From NCBI GenBank assembly GCA_018712865.1, contig DVGH01000056.1, forward strand, positions 1 to 43,675: 43,675 nucleotides of DNA. The letters run 5' to 3'. This DNA is from Scatavimonas merdipullorum. GTDB taxonomy: Bacteria > Bacillota > Clostridia > Oscillospirales > Acutalibacteraceae. Positions within the stretch are counted from its first letter, which is position 1. Each line of letters opens with the position of its first letter. A model generated the notes under the pieces. That model had not been told where the DNA came from. It saw only the letters and a program-made list of their open reading frames with translations, and made no database searches. Made by a program: the position numbers and the translations under genes. This document shows, piece after piece, positions 8,013-16,670 of the stretch.

Positions 8013-9554
8013 ATGAGCGAAGAAATAAATCCGCAGAATAATCCGCCGCAGGGCCGGTATATTTCTGGCGACAGCAAAGAGGAAGAAGCGGCGATTGCGC
8101 AGGCAAGAAAGAAAAAAATTCAGGAATTTAAACTGAAAATTGAGGATCTGCAGGAAGAGCAAAAACCTGCAGACGACGCTGCGCAGCTGCATCCTGCGTT
8201 TGAGGATCTGCTTCCGAAAAAATCGGAAGAGATTCGCAGGCAGGATGCCCAGGTGGATGATGTACTGCTTTATACCAGGCAGGAAGAGGCGCCGGAAGAT
8301 AATGTTATTACAAGCTTTAGCGGTGAAGAGCAAAAGCAGAAAATGGACAGAGAAGAAAAAGAGGCGCTGAAAAATTATAAAAAATCTGAAAAAAAGCGTA
8401 AAAAGGCAAAAGCAGAGCGCAACGGCTGTATGTTCAAGTTTGTCTGGCTGGCAATGGTTGTCCTGGTCGGCGCCGTGCTGGGGCAATTTTTCATTACAGG
8501 CGTGAACGATTTGCTGGCGGTTTCCCGTTCGGAGGAAAACGAGTCGCTGGTCGTGATCCCTGAAAACGCAACGATCGACCAGGTGGCTGAAATTTTAACA
8601 GAAGGCGGCGTAATCAACGAACCGTTTTTCTTTAAGGCTTATGCCACCCTTACAAAGTCCACAGAAGGGTTTATTCCCGGCAGCTATAATATGGACACCA
8701 ATATGGATTACGAAGCAATTTTGAATTATCTGCTTTATAATTCCGGGCCGAGGGAAGTCGTATCGGTACAGTTTACAGAAGGACTTACCGTCAGGGAATG
8801 CGGACAGCTGTTGGAAGAAAACCGCGTGTGTGGAATGGACGAATTTTTAGAGGCCTGCAATTCTGATGTATTTGATGAGGAATATGAATTTATTGCTTCC
8901 ATCAGTGAAAACGAGGACAGGGTGTACAAGCTGGAGGGCTACCTCTTCCCGGATACTTATATTTTCTATGTAAATGAGGATCCTGACGAGGTTATACGGA
9001 AATTCCTGGACAACTTCAATAAAAAATGCTTTAAAAATACGACCGTTTATCCAGGTTATGAAGAGGAGCTGAGTATTGCACAGTTAGCGGAGCTGAAAGG
9101 AATTGCATTTGAGGATTTAATCAATATGGCTTCGCTTGTACAGGCGGAATCTGCAGATGAAAACGATATGTACTACGTATCTTCCATTTTTTATAACCGT
9201 CTGGCAACCGACCAGTGGGGCGGTACAAACGAGTATGGCGATGGAGAGCTGAACATGCTTAAGTCGGATGCAACCATTTATTATCCGTATTCATCGCAGG
9301 AAGATATTCCCGAAGACATCAGGGATACATTCCACAGCAGCTATAATACCTACGAGATCACCAATCTGCCGCCGGGCGCGATTTGTAACCCGGGCGAGGC
9401 AGCCATAAAAGCAGCGCTCAATCCAAAGGATACAGGGTATTATTATTTCTGCCATAAAGCCGCAACAGATTCGGAGCCTGCGCAGGCGTATTATGCAACA
9501 ACGTATTACGAGCATCTTGCCAATATGCAGGAAGCCGGCCTTACAGAGGAGTAA
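8013..9554 (+). CDS. mltG: Endolytic murein transglycosylase MltG
   Basis: MltG cuts nascent glycan strands at the membrane and is thought to set glycan length. The 513-residue protein has a long charged cytoplasmic N-terminus (1-138, many Lys/Glu). One membrane segment follows (about 140-163), then a LysM-like region (ENATIDQVAEIL) and the YceG catalytic domain. The catalytic Glu is Glu379 in ASLVQAES, followed by YVSSIFYNRL and MLKSDATIYY, ending in TNLPPGAICNPG and KDTGYYYFC. The start at 8013 has AGGGGG upstream. The long acidic/basic tail in the cytoplasm is larger than in E. coli but common in Firmicutes. Confidence 0.95.
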   Translation: MSEEINPQNNPPQGRYISGDSKEEEAAIAQARKKKIQEFKLKIEDLQEEQKPADDAAQLHPAFEDLLPKKSEEIRRQDAQVDDVLLYTRQEEAPEDNVITSFSGEEQKQKMDREEKEALKNYKKSEKKRKKAKAERNGCMFKFVWLAMVVLVGAVLGQFFITGVNDLLAVSRSEENESLVVIPENATIDQVAEILTEGGVINEPFFFKAYATLTKSTEGFIPGSYNMDTNMDYEAILNYLLYNSGPREVVSVQFTEGLTVRECGQLLEENRVCGMDEFLEACNSDVFDEEYEFIASISENEDRVYKLEGYLFPDTYIFYVNEDPDEVIRKFLDNFNKKCFKNTTVYPGYEEELSIAQLAELKGIAFEDLINMASLVQAESADENDMYYVSSIFYNRLATDQWGGTNEYGDGELNMLKSDATIYYPYSSQEDIPEDIRDTFHSSYNTYEITNLPPGAICNPGEAAIKAALNPKDTGYYYFCHKAATDSEPAQAYYATTYYEHLANMQEAGLTEE

Positions 9555-9569
9555 CAAGGGATTTTTACC

Positions 9570-9606
9570 GGGGCAGGGGGTGCGCATACTGCGCGCCCCC
9601 TGCCCC
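9570..9606 (+). other. Strong intercistronic hairpin between mltG and the U32 gene
   Basis: A 16-bp stem with one G-T wobble (GGGGCAGGGGGTGCGC with its complement, loop ATACT). No T-run follows on either strand, so it is unlikely to be an ordinary terminator. It ends 18 bp before the U32 start. Confidence 0.75.
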
Positions 9607-9624
9607 GTGCAGAGGATGGACAGC

Positions 9625-10863
9625 ATGGAAAAGGAACAAAAAAATGAAATATTGGCTCCGGCAGGGGATATGGAGTGTTTACAAAACGCGCTGCATTTTG
9701 GAGCAGATGCCGTGTATTTGGCAGGCAGGGAGTTTGGTATGCGCACCGCGCCGGAAAATTTTGACCGTGCGGGGCTGAAAGAGGCGATACAGACAGCGCA
9801 CCATAAGGGCGCAAAGCTGTATGTGGCCTGCAATATTTTGCCCAGAAATGACCAGCTGCCACGTTTGCCTGGTTTTTTAGAATATATCAATCAATGTGGC
9901 GCCGACGCGCTGATTGTGGCGGATATGGGTGTTTTGGCGCTGGCGAAAAAATATGCGCCGCAGGTGGATGTACATATATCCACGCAGGCGGGCATTGTCA
10001 ATTATGAAAGCGCCAGAGCTTTCTATGATATGGGCGCGTCCAGGGTCGTGCTTGCAAGGGAGCTTTCTCTGGAAGAGATCGCACAAATCCGCGCAAAGGC
10101 TCCATCCAGGCTGGAATTGGAATGCTTTGTGCATGGGGCCATGTGCGTTTCTTTTTCCGGCAGATGCCTGCTGTCTTCCTATCTGACCGGCCGGGATGCA
10201 AACCGCGGTGATTGCGCGCAGCCCTGCCGATGGAAATACCATTTATATGAAGAAAGCAGGCAGGGGCGCTTTTTCCCGGTGGAAGAGCACAACGGCGGAA
10301 CATACCTGTATAATTCACGGGATCTGTGCATGATAGACCATATCAAAGCGCTTGTGCAGGCTGGGATTTTCAGCTTTAAAATTGAAGGCCGGGCTAAATC
10401 TGCATATTATACGGCGGTTGTGACCAACGCCTACCGCAAGGCGCTGGATGATTATTACCAAAACGGTCATGCAGAAGGCTATGCCGTACCCGAGTGGATC
10501 CGGCAGGAGCTGGATAAAATCAGCCATAGGGAATACTCCACCGGCTTTTTCTTCGGCGGGGAACCCGGGCAAACACAGGACAACGGAGGCTACATCCGCA
10601 ACTATGAGGTGGTTGCCGTATGTATTGGAAGGCGGGGCGGGCGCGCCGTGGTTACACAGCGCAACCGTTTTTTTGCAGGCGATACGGTTGATGTGCTGCC
10701 CTATAGCGGGATTCCGTTTCAGGCAAAGATCCGGGGCCTTTATGACAGCCAGGGAAACCCTGTGGAGAGCGCGCCGCATCCCATGCAGGAGCTGTTGATA
10801 GAAACGGATGAAGAAATATCCGATGGGGCCATTTTGCGAAAAAAAAGAGCAGCGGCTGATTGA
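9625..10863 (+). CDS. Peptidase U32 family protein (RlhA/TrhP-like)
   Basis: The 412-residue protein has a TIM-barrel start (EILAPAGDMECLQNALHFGADAVYLAG). The U32 signature is at ELECFVHGAMCVSFSGRCLLSSYL, with further cysteines in RGDCAQPCRWKY that fit a metal or Fe-S site. U32 proteins were first described as collagenases; better-studied members take part in tRNA or 23S rRNA hydroxylation with prephenate, and I think an RNA-modification role is more likely. ATG 9625 is favoured by AGAGG 9 nt upstream; ATG 9616 is possible. It often sits next to mltG in Firmicutes, as here. Confidence 0.9.
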   Translation: MEKEQKNEILAPAGDMECLQNALHFGADAVYLAGREFGMRTAPENFDRAGLKEAIQTAHHKGAKLYVACNILPRNDQLPRLPGFLEYINQCGADALIVADMGVLALAKKYAPQVDVHISTQAGIVNYESARAFYDMGASRVVLARELSLEEIAQIRAKAPSRLELECFVHGAMCVSFSGRCLLSSYLTGRDANRGDCAQPCRWKYHLYEESRQGRFFPVEEHNGGTYLYNSRDLCMIDHIKALVQAGIFSFKIEGRAKSAYYTAVVTNAYRKALDDYYQNGHAEGYAVPEWIRQELDKISHREYSTGFFFGGEPGQTQDNGGYIRNYEVVAVCIGRRGGRAVVTQRNRFFAGDTVDVLPYSGIPFQAKIRGLYDSQGNPVESAPHPMQELLIETDEEISDGAILRKKRAAAD

Positions 10864-10926
10864 AAAAAGTTTATGAAAAATATGTGCAGGCAGCACGGCG
10901 ACGGCGGAAAACTTTGCGGGCGTACC

Positions 10927-10955
10927 TTGACAGCCAGAGGAAACAGCGCTATAAT
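10927..10955 (+). promoter_or_regulatory. Consensus SigA promoter for the alaS T-box leader
   Basis: Perfect TTGACA (10927-10932), 17-bp spacer, perfect TATAAT (10950-10955); transcription should start near 10962. Confidence 0.92.
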
Positions 10956-10961
10956 ACTTTA

Positions 10962-11205
10962 CAATACAGATAAAAAGCGACGACGGGAAAAAGAACCTTT
11001 TTACGCTTCCAGAGAGAAAGCCCCAGGCTGTAAGGCTTTTATGCGCTTGAAGGGTTTGGGCCGCCCCTGAGCTACCGCAGCGAGGAGCTGCGGCGTTTCC
11101 GGCGTTAACGGGGAAAAGTGGCATGCAGATTTCTACATGCAATTTGGGTGGTACCACAGGAGATAGAGCTCTTGTCCCATGGGGGGGCGGGAGCTTTTTA
11201 TTTTT
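10962..11205 (+). promoter_or_regulatory. T-box riboswitch (alanine), alaS leader
   Basis: The leader carries the parts of a tRNA-sensing T-box: an AGAGAG box near 11011, a likely specifier GCC (Ala) at 11060-11062 just before CCTGAGC, and the T-box TTTGGGTGGTACCAC at 11143-11157. A terminator with GAGCTC...GGGAGCT and TTTTTATTTTT follows (about 11166-11205). The UGGU in the T-box pairs with the ACCA end of tRNA-Ala. Uncharged tRNA-Ala should stabilise the antiterminator and let alaS be read. The specifier was placed by comparison with the thrS and tyrS leaders in this window. Confidence 0.95.
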
Positions 11206-11241
11206 GGATACAAAAATTTTTACAGAACAGGAGCATGCAGC

Positions 11242-13875
11242 ATGAAGTGGACGGGATTAAACGAATTAAGGGAAAAATATTTATCGTTTTTTGAAAGCAA
11301 GGGGCATTTGCGCCTTCCAAGCTTTTCCCTGGTGCCTAAGGACGACAAAAGCCTTTTGCTGATCAACTCTGGTATGGCGCCTATGAAAAAATATTTTACA
11401 GGGGAAGTTACGCCGCCGAGAAAGCGCGTAACCACCTGCCAGAAGTGTATTCGTACGCCTGACATTGAGCGTGTGGGGATTACGGCACGCCACGGAACCT
11501 TTTTTGAAATGCTCGGAAATTTTTCCTTTGGTGATTATTTTAAGCACGAAGCAACCGCATGGGCATGGGAGTTTTTTACAAAGGTGCTGGAAATGCCGGA
11601 AGAAAAGCTGTATGTGTCGGTTTATGAAAAGGACGACGAGGCCTATGGCATCTGGACAAAGGAAGTCGGTGTGGATCCTTCACATATGGTACGCCTTGGG
11701 AAAGAGGATAATTTCTGGGAACACGGTACGGGGCCATGCGGCCCCTGCTCGGAAATTTATTTTGACAGGGGAGAGGAGAAAGGCTGTGGCAGCCCCAACT
11801 GCGCGGTCGGCTGCGACTGTGACCGTTTTGTAGAGGTTTGGAACCTGGTGTTTACGCAGTTTGACAGCGATGGAAACGGCAATTATACGCCGTTGGATCA
11901 CCCCAATATTGATACTGGCATGGGCCTGGAGCGCCTTGCCTGCGTTATGCAGGATGTGGACAATCTGTTTTTGGTCGATACCGTGCAGAATATTATGAAG
12001 CACGTGGTAGATGTCACAGGCGTTTTATACGGAAAAGATGAAAAGTCAGACATTTCGCTGCGCGTGATTACCGACCATATACGCAGTACGACTTTTATGA
12101 TCGGCGACGGTGTAATGCCCTCTAATGAAGGCAGAGGGTATGTACTGCGCCGCCTGCTGCGCCGTGCTGCCCGCCATGGAAGGCTTTTGGGTGTTAAGCG
12201 CCCGTTCCTGTACGAAGTATGCAAAACCGTAATCCGTGAAAACGAACAGGCATATCCGGAGCTTGCACAAAAGGCAGACTTCATTACAAGGCTTATTAAG
12301 GTTGAAGAGGAAAATTTCTGTAAAACCATCGACCAGGGCCTGGCTCTGCTGCATGATATCATTGGCAGGGAAGAGGTTGACGAACTTTCCGGAGAAGATG
12401 CCTTTAAGCTCAACGACACATACGGATTTCCGATCGATCTGACAAAGGAAATTCTTGCAGAAAGAGGTATGACGGTAAACGAAGCGCGGTTTAAGGAATT
12501 GCTTGCCGAGCAGAAAAAGCGCGCCAGAAACGCCAGAAAAAACGCGGGTGCCGACGCGTGGGTCAGCGATGATACCGACCTTTCGGACATTGCGCCGACA
12601 GAATTTACCGGTTATACGCAGACAGACTTGCAGGCAACGCTGCTTGCGATTGTCAATCATGGGCAACGCGTGCAGGCGGCATACCAGGGTGAGCAGGTTG
12701 TTTTGATTTTTGATAAAACGCCGTTTTATGCAGAAAGCGGTGGCCAAACGGGCGATACGGGCACAGTGCAGACGCAAATTGCGTCGGTGGAAATACGCGA
12801 TACAAGCAAAAACCACGCAGGGATTTACCTGCACAGTGCAACCGTTACAGAGGGGATGCTTTCTATTGGCGATACGGTTAAGTTGCAAATTGACCAGGCC
12901 CGCCGCGGGGATATTATGCGCAACCACACGGCGGCGCATTTGCTGCAGGCGGCGCTTAGAAAAGTGCTGGGAACCCATGTGGAGCAGGCAGGCCAGCTTG
13001 TAGACGGCGAAAAGCTCCGTTTTGATTTTACACATTTTTCCGCCATGACCGCACAGGAATTGCTTGCTGTGGAAGACATGGTTAACGAAGAAATTTTGAA
13101 AGCGGTAGATGTGAAAATACAGGAAATGCCGATAGAGCAGGCAAAAAAGATGGGAGCGATGGCCCTGTTTGGGGAAAAATACGGGGACATTGTGCGCGTT
13201 GTACAGGTTCCGGGCTTTTCAACAGAGCTTTGCGGCGGCACGCACGTGGACAACACGGCGAAGGTCGGGATGTTTAAAATGCTTGGAGAGGGATCTGTTG
13301 CAGCCGGCGTGAGAAGAATTGAAGCCGTAACGGGAAGAGGCGTGCTCAACGTGCTCAACGGCTGCTTTACGCTGATCGGTGATGCTGCGGGCGCGCTGAA
13401 AATTGGCAACCCCAAGGATTTGCTGCGCGGCTGCACGCAGGCAGCAGAGGAGCTTAAGGAAAAGGACAGAGAAATAGCACAGCTGAACAATAAGCTTGCT
13501 ATGTTAAAGATGGACGATATGTTTGCAGACTCGGAGCTTGTTAAGGGTGTGCGCATTGTTTCGGCTGCGTTTACAGATGTAAATGTAGAAATGCTCCGCA
13601 ATATGTGTGACAGAGCACTGAGCATGGCGCCCAAAAGCGTTGTGCTACTGGCCGGGATTACAGACGGCAAGGCAACCTTTGCCTGCGCCTGCGGCAAAGA
13701 GGCCCAGGCAAAGGGTGCGCATGCGGGCAGGATTGTCAAGGCGGTTGCGCAAATTGCCGGCGGTAACGGCGGCGGAAAGCCCGACATGGCTATGGCGGGT
13801 GCAAAGGATGTGTCCAGAGTGGACGATGCCATTATGGCGGTAAAGGATATTGTGCTGGATATGATTGAGGAATAA
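11242..13875 (+). CDS. alaS: Alanyl-tRNA synthetase
   Basis: This class II enzyme charges tRNA-Ala and edits mischarged Ser and Gly. At 877 residues it is full length. It has the catalytic core (MKWTGLNELREKYLSFF, then GMAPMKKYF and the GTFFEMLGNFSFGDYFK motif) and the editing domain with HTAAHLLQAALRKVLG. The CGGTHVDNT zinc motif and a C-terminal DHHA1 domain (GGGKPDMAMAG) follow. ATG 11242 follows AGGAGC; a longer frame from 11179 would run through the T-box terminator and is rejected. Expression is controlled by the T-box leader upstream, and a terminator follows at 13902. Confidence 0.98.
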   Translation: MKWTGLNELREKYLSFFESKGHLRLPSFSLVPKDDKSLLLINSGMAPMKKYFTGEVTPPRKRVTTCQKCIRTPDIERVGITARHGTFFEMLGNFSFGDYFKHEATAWAWEFFTKVLEMPEEKLYVSVYEKDDEAYGIWTKEVGVDPSHMVRLGKEDNFWEHGTGPCGPCSEIYFDRGEEKGCGSPNCAVGCDCDRFVEVWNLVFTQFDSDGNGNYTPLDHPNIDTGMGLERLACVMQDVDNLFLVDTVQNIMKHVVDVTGVLYGKDEKSDISLRVITDHIRSTTFMIGDGVMPSNEGRGYVLRRLLRRAARHGRLLGVKRPFLYEVCKTVIRENEQAYPELAQKADFITRLIKVEEENFCKTIDQGLALLHDIIGREEVDELSGEDAFKLNDTYGFPIDLTKEILAERGMTVNEARFKELLAEQKKRARNARKNAGADAWVSDDTDLSDIAPTEFTGYTQTDLQATLLAIVNHGQRVQAAYQGEQVVLIFDKTPFYAESGGQTGDTGTVQTQIASVEIRDTSKNHAGIYLHSATVTEGMLSIGDTVKLQIDQARRGDIMRNHTAAHLLQAALRKVLGTHVEQAGQLVDGEKLRFDFTHFSAMTAQELLAVEDMVNEEILKAVDVKIQEMPIEQAKKMGAMALFGEKYGDIVRVVQVPGFSTELCGGTHVDNTAKVGMFKMLGEGSVAAGVRRIEAVTGRGVLNVLNGCFTLIGDAAGALKIGNPKDLLRGCTQAAEELKEKDREIAQLNNKLAMLKMDDMFADSELVKGVRIVSAAFTDVNVEMLRNMCDRALSMAPKSVVLLAGITDGKATFACACGKEAQAKGAHAGRIVKAVAQIAGGNGGGKPDMAMAGAKDVSRVDDAIMAVKDIVLDMIEE

Positions 13876-13901
13876 AAGAAATCCAGGTGTAAAAAATGTT
13901 A

Positions 13902-13940
13902 AAAACACCTTTACGGCATGCTTTGCCGTAAAGGTGTTTT
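13902..13940. terminator. Bidirectional terminator, alaS / spoIID
   Basis: A 17-bp perfect stem AAAACACCTTTACGGCA, loop TGCTT, complement ending in TTTT, with A-rich and T-rich flanks. It lies between two convergent genes. Confidence 0.92.
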
Positions 13941-13997
13941 GCAAATAGAAGAAAAGAGCAGCCTGTTTATGGCAGAGTTATGATGGATAAGGCCAGG

Positions 13998-15098
13998 TTA
14001 AAGCATTTCTATGGTTGTGCCGGGGTAATACCAGGACAGGATTTCCTGATAATCTGCGCCCTGTTTTGCCATTTCGTTTGCGCCGTATTGGCTTAAGCCG
14101 GCGCCGTGTCCGTAGCCTCTTACCGTAAAAACAAATTCGTCCAGAGTGTACAGAACCTCAAAATTACTGCTGCGCAGGGAAAAGGCGTCGCGGATTTCCT
14201 GCCCTGTTACCTCTTTGCCGCCTACTTTGACAGAAGAAACGGTTCCGGCCTCTGTCGTTTTTAGATCGGTGAACCATTCCTGGGAGGAGTTATCCAGTGT
14301 AATATCGCTCCATGTATCTTCTATAATGGTTTTAACTTCATTATTTGTCAGGGTAACGGTAGACAGGTATTCGCTGCACAGGGCATCCCAGGGGCTTGCA
14401 ACGCTTTGCAGATAGGGCCGGTCTTCCGACAGAGCGTTTTTTCCATTTTCCGTAATACCGCCGGAAATGGCGCAATAAGCTGCGGTGATCAGCTCCCCAT
14501 CATACCGTATTACCTGAGAAAATACGGAATTTACCGCATTTTCCAGTTTCTTATAGGCGGTTTCAAAGTTGTCTTTCCATAGGCTTTGCAGTGTTTCTTT
14601 TGGAATATATACCTCTTTTTTTTCGCTGTTGCAGGAAAAATCTGCGCCCTTTAAATTGCTATCCGCGTTTTCCCGCTGCGCGTCTCTTTTTTTGCAGAAA
14701 AAAGTATAAAGTGCAGTGCATTGCGCTTTTAACGCCTCTTCTTCAAACGAAGCTGGCATTTCTGCAGCGAGTGCCCCTATGCAAAAATCACGGTCGCTTA
14801 CCTGCAGGACGTCGCCGGTTGCGTTGTCAAGCACTTTAAAGCTTTGGGTGTCTGCCTTGGTTGTTGGAGGGTCTGTCTGCTTTTCTGTTGGTTTTTCCGT
14901 TGCCTTTTCCGTTGCCTTTTCCGTTGCTTTTTCTGTTGCTTTCTCTGTTGGCTCTGTGGCCTGTGAAGCTGCCGATGCTTCGGACACGGCCGTGTTTGGT
15001 TCCTTATTGTCCGGCTTTGCAATACCGCTGAGCGTTATGGCGGGAATGGCGGCCATTACCACAACGAGCAATAAGCAGGTTATAATGATCTTTTTCAT
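13998..15098 (-). CDS. spoIID: SpoIID/LytB-domain protein (stage II sporulation protein D)
   Basis: SpoIID is a lytic transglycosylase that strips glycan during engulfment of the forespore. The 366-residue protein has an N-terminal membrane anchor (about 4-26) and a low-complexity linker of PTEKATEKATEK repeats (49-73). The SpoIID domain carries the catalytic-type Glu113 in LAAEMPASF. HGAGLSQYGANEMAKQG and ILSWYYPGT near the C-terminus are hallmark motifs. The THCQ(V/A)Y zinc segment described in the C. difficile enzyme is replaced by SEKKEVY here, so a zinc site is not apparent. Paralogues occur outside sporulation, so the exact sporulation role is inferred. Confidence 0.9.
   Translation of the reverse strand: MKKIIITCLLLVVVMAAIPAITLSGIAKPDNKEPNTAVSEASAASQATEPTEKATEKATEKATEKATEKPTEKQTDPPTTKADTQSFKVLDNATGDVLQVSDRDFCIGALAAEMPASFEEEALKAQCTALYTFFCKKRDAQRENADSNLKGADFSCNSEKKEVYIPKETLQSLWKDNFETAYKKLENAVNSVFSQVIRYDGELITAAYCAISGGITENGKNALSEDRPYLQSVASPWDALCSEYLSTVTLTNNEVKTIIEDTWSDITLDNSSQEWFTDLKTTEAGTVSSVKVGGKEVTGQEIRDAFSLRSSNFEVLYTLDEFVFTVRGYGHGAGLSQYGANEMAKQGADYQEILSWYYPGTTIEML
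14880..14954 (-). repeat. Tandem repeat coding TEKA/TEKP in spoIID
   Basis: Six four-residue units (TEK followed by A, P or Q) are coded by a 12-bp tandem repeat. It forms a flexible linker between the membrane anchor and the catalytic domain, and length change by slippage is likely. Confidence 0.85.
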
Positions 15099-15209
15099 TT
15101 ACAAACCCTTTTCTTTCTGATTTTACGGCTGCGCATATGGAGATTTAGAAACATATGGCGCTGCCTGTGTGTATTTGTGCAGATAGAATGTTGTAATCGC
15201 GGTTTTATA

Positions 15210-15238
15210 TTGACAGAACTATGGAATTGAATTAAAAT
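15210..15238 (+). promoter_or_regulatory. Promoter for the membrane protein at 15353
   Basis: TTGACA (15210-15215), 17-bp spacer, TAAAAT (15233-15238), about 115 bp before the ATG. Confidence 0.75.
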
Positions 15239-15352
15239 AAAACGTACACCCTTTACGCATATGAAAAGAAAACAAGCCTGTTTCATGTATATATTTAAAA
15301 AACTTTATTTATTCCCATTATTCTTGATAAAACATTGGAGGCGTTTGCGTAT

Positions 15353-16465
15353 ATGAAAAGCAAGTTGTCGTGGATTCCGTTTATTCCGGTCGTTTTTGCA
15401 GCCGTTTTTTTACGCATTTATCAGGTGCTGTTTATTGACAGCGGCGTAGATAAAGGCTTTTTGGACAGCGGCTTGGTATCTATCATTTTTGTGGGCAGTA
15501 TTGTCGCGCTTTTTGTTATCCTTGCAATCTTTTGCTTTGCCGACAAAAAAACCGCGCCGGAATACGACATTGGGCGAAATATATTTGCAGGCTTTTTTGC
15601 CATTCTTACCGGTGCGCTGCTTTTGACAGATGCAGTCCTTTTGGTGATCCAAATGATAAACGCCGGCATTTTTGATTGGCTCAGCGGGATCGATGCGCTT
15701 TTGTCCTTAGCGGGAGGCGCAATGATCATTGTTATGGGGATTTCCTCTTTGACGGGGTACAATCGCGCAAAGAATATGCCGTTTCTCATGCTTCTTCCCA
15801 CCATCTGGTGCTGCGGCCGCCTGGTTCTGACGTTTGCAAGCTATACCGCGATTTCCCCGGCGGCTAAGGATATGTCCGACCTGGTTTATATGGTTTTTAC
15901 AACGCTTTTTCTGTTCAATGTTTCCATGGTTTATATCAAACTGAAAGGGAAAAACCCGGTAAAAGCCTGTTTTCTTTACGGGCTGCCCGCGGTGGTTGTC
16001 ATTTTTGCTTATGCGGGCGCGCTTTTTGCCTCTTTGATCCAAAGCGGGCAAGGCGTGGACTTCTTTGCAAATATTCGTGTGTTTGAATTCCTCTCCTTTG
16101 CGCTTTATATCCTGTTCTTCCTGATAGAGTTGACGGCCGGCGCAAAAGAAAAGCAGAAGGAGGACGATTTAGCGGTCGATACGGTGCCGCAGGAGGCGCA
16201 ATTGCCTGTCGGTCATGAAAATACAAGGCAGAGCCTGACGTCAGGGCAGGCTGCCGATCCTGAAACGGCGCGCGCTGAAGCTATTATGTCACAGGTTGAA
16301 GCGGCTGACAGAAAGGAAAACAATCCGGTGGATTATGTGGGATATTACAACAGAGGCGCGCAGGATCAAACGAAAAAAGACGACGGATTTTCCGATTACG
16401 CAAGTAAGCTGGATGATATTGACCGTTTGATTTTAGAGCTTTCTGAAAACGATCACAAGGAATAA
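15353..16465 (+). CDS. Uncharacterised 8-TM membrane protein with soluble C-terminus
   Basis: I do not recognise this 370-residue protein. Eight hydrophobic segments are visible at about 7-25, 41-62, 77-100, 113-133, 143-165, 175-196, 208-230 and 240-262. A hydrophilic tail of about 108 residues follows. It is rich in Glu/Asp/Lys, contains VDYVGYYNRGAQDQTKKDDGF, and ends in a short acidic helix (LDDIDRLILELSEND). No catalytic motif is seen. The start is ATG 15353 with GGAGG upstream; a TTG 18 bp earlier overlaps that site. It stands alone between a promoter and a terminator-like hairpin. The tail could bind a cytoplasmic partner; that is a guess. Confidence 0.8.
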   Translation: MKSKLSWIPFIPVVFAAVFLRIYQVLFIDSGVDKGFLDSGLVSIIFVGSIVALFVILAIFCFADKKTAPEYDIGRNIFAGFFAILTGALLLTDAVLLVIQMINAGIFDWLSGIDALLSLAGGAMIIVMGISSLTGYNRAKNMPFLMLLPTIWCCGRLVLTFASYTAISPAAKDMSDLVYMVFTTLFLFNVSMVYIKLKGKNPVKACFLYGLPAVVVIFAYAGALFASLIQSGQGVDFFANIRVFEFLSFALYILFFLIELTAGAKEKQKEDDLAVDTVPQEAQLPVGHENTRQSLTSGQAADPETARAEAIMSQVEAADRKENNPVDYVGYYNRGAQDQTKKDDGFSDYASKLDDIDRLILELSENDHKE

Positions 16466-16487
16466 AAAGAAAATGTAAATTTTAACA

Positions 16488-16516
16488 GGGCGGGCTTTCC
16501 AAAAGCTGGCCCTTTT
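16488..16516 (+). terminator. Rho-independent terminator after the 8-TM gene
   Basis: GGGC and GCTTT pair with AAAGC and GCCC around a GG/TG internal loop, followed by TTTT. A TATAAT at 16519-16524 with TTTCCA 17 bp upstream (16496-16501) overlaps this hairpin and may be the promoter of the next gene. Confidence 0.65.
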
Positions 16517-16670
16517 GTTATAATAAAAACGACAGCTTTGTGCGTAAGGCGTATACCTGTGCACATTTTGTCCTGCGATTGTATGGCACAGCAGGAAAAA
16601 GTACGCAGACGTCCAAAGCGCGCAGGAAAATGGGCAAAAAGATTGCAAAAGAGAAAGCTGGTATGGTTGT

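Noticed and set aside
12825..13832. 335-codon minus-strand frame
   Set aside because: It is the antisense of alaS, Ser/Pro-rich, with no recognisable motif; alaS is certain.
14716..15120. Plus-strand frame with FSVAFSVAFSVAFS repeats
   Set aside because: It is the antisense of the TEKA repeat in spoIID.
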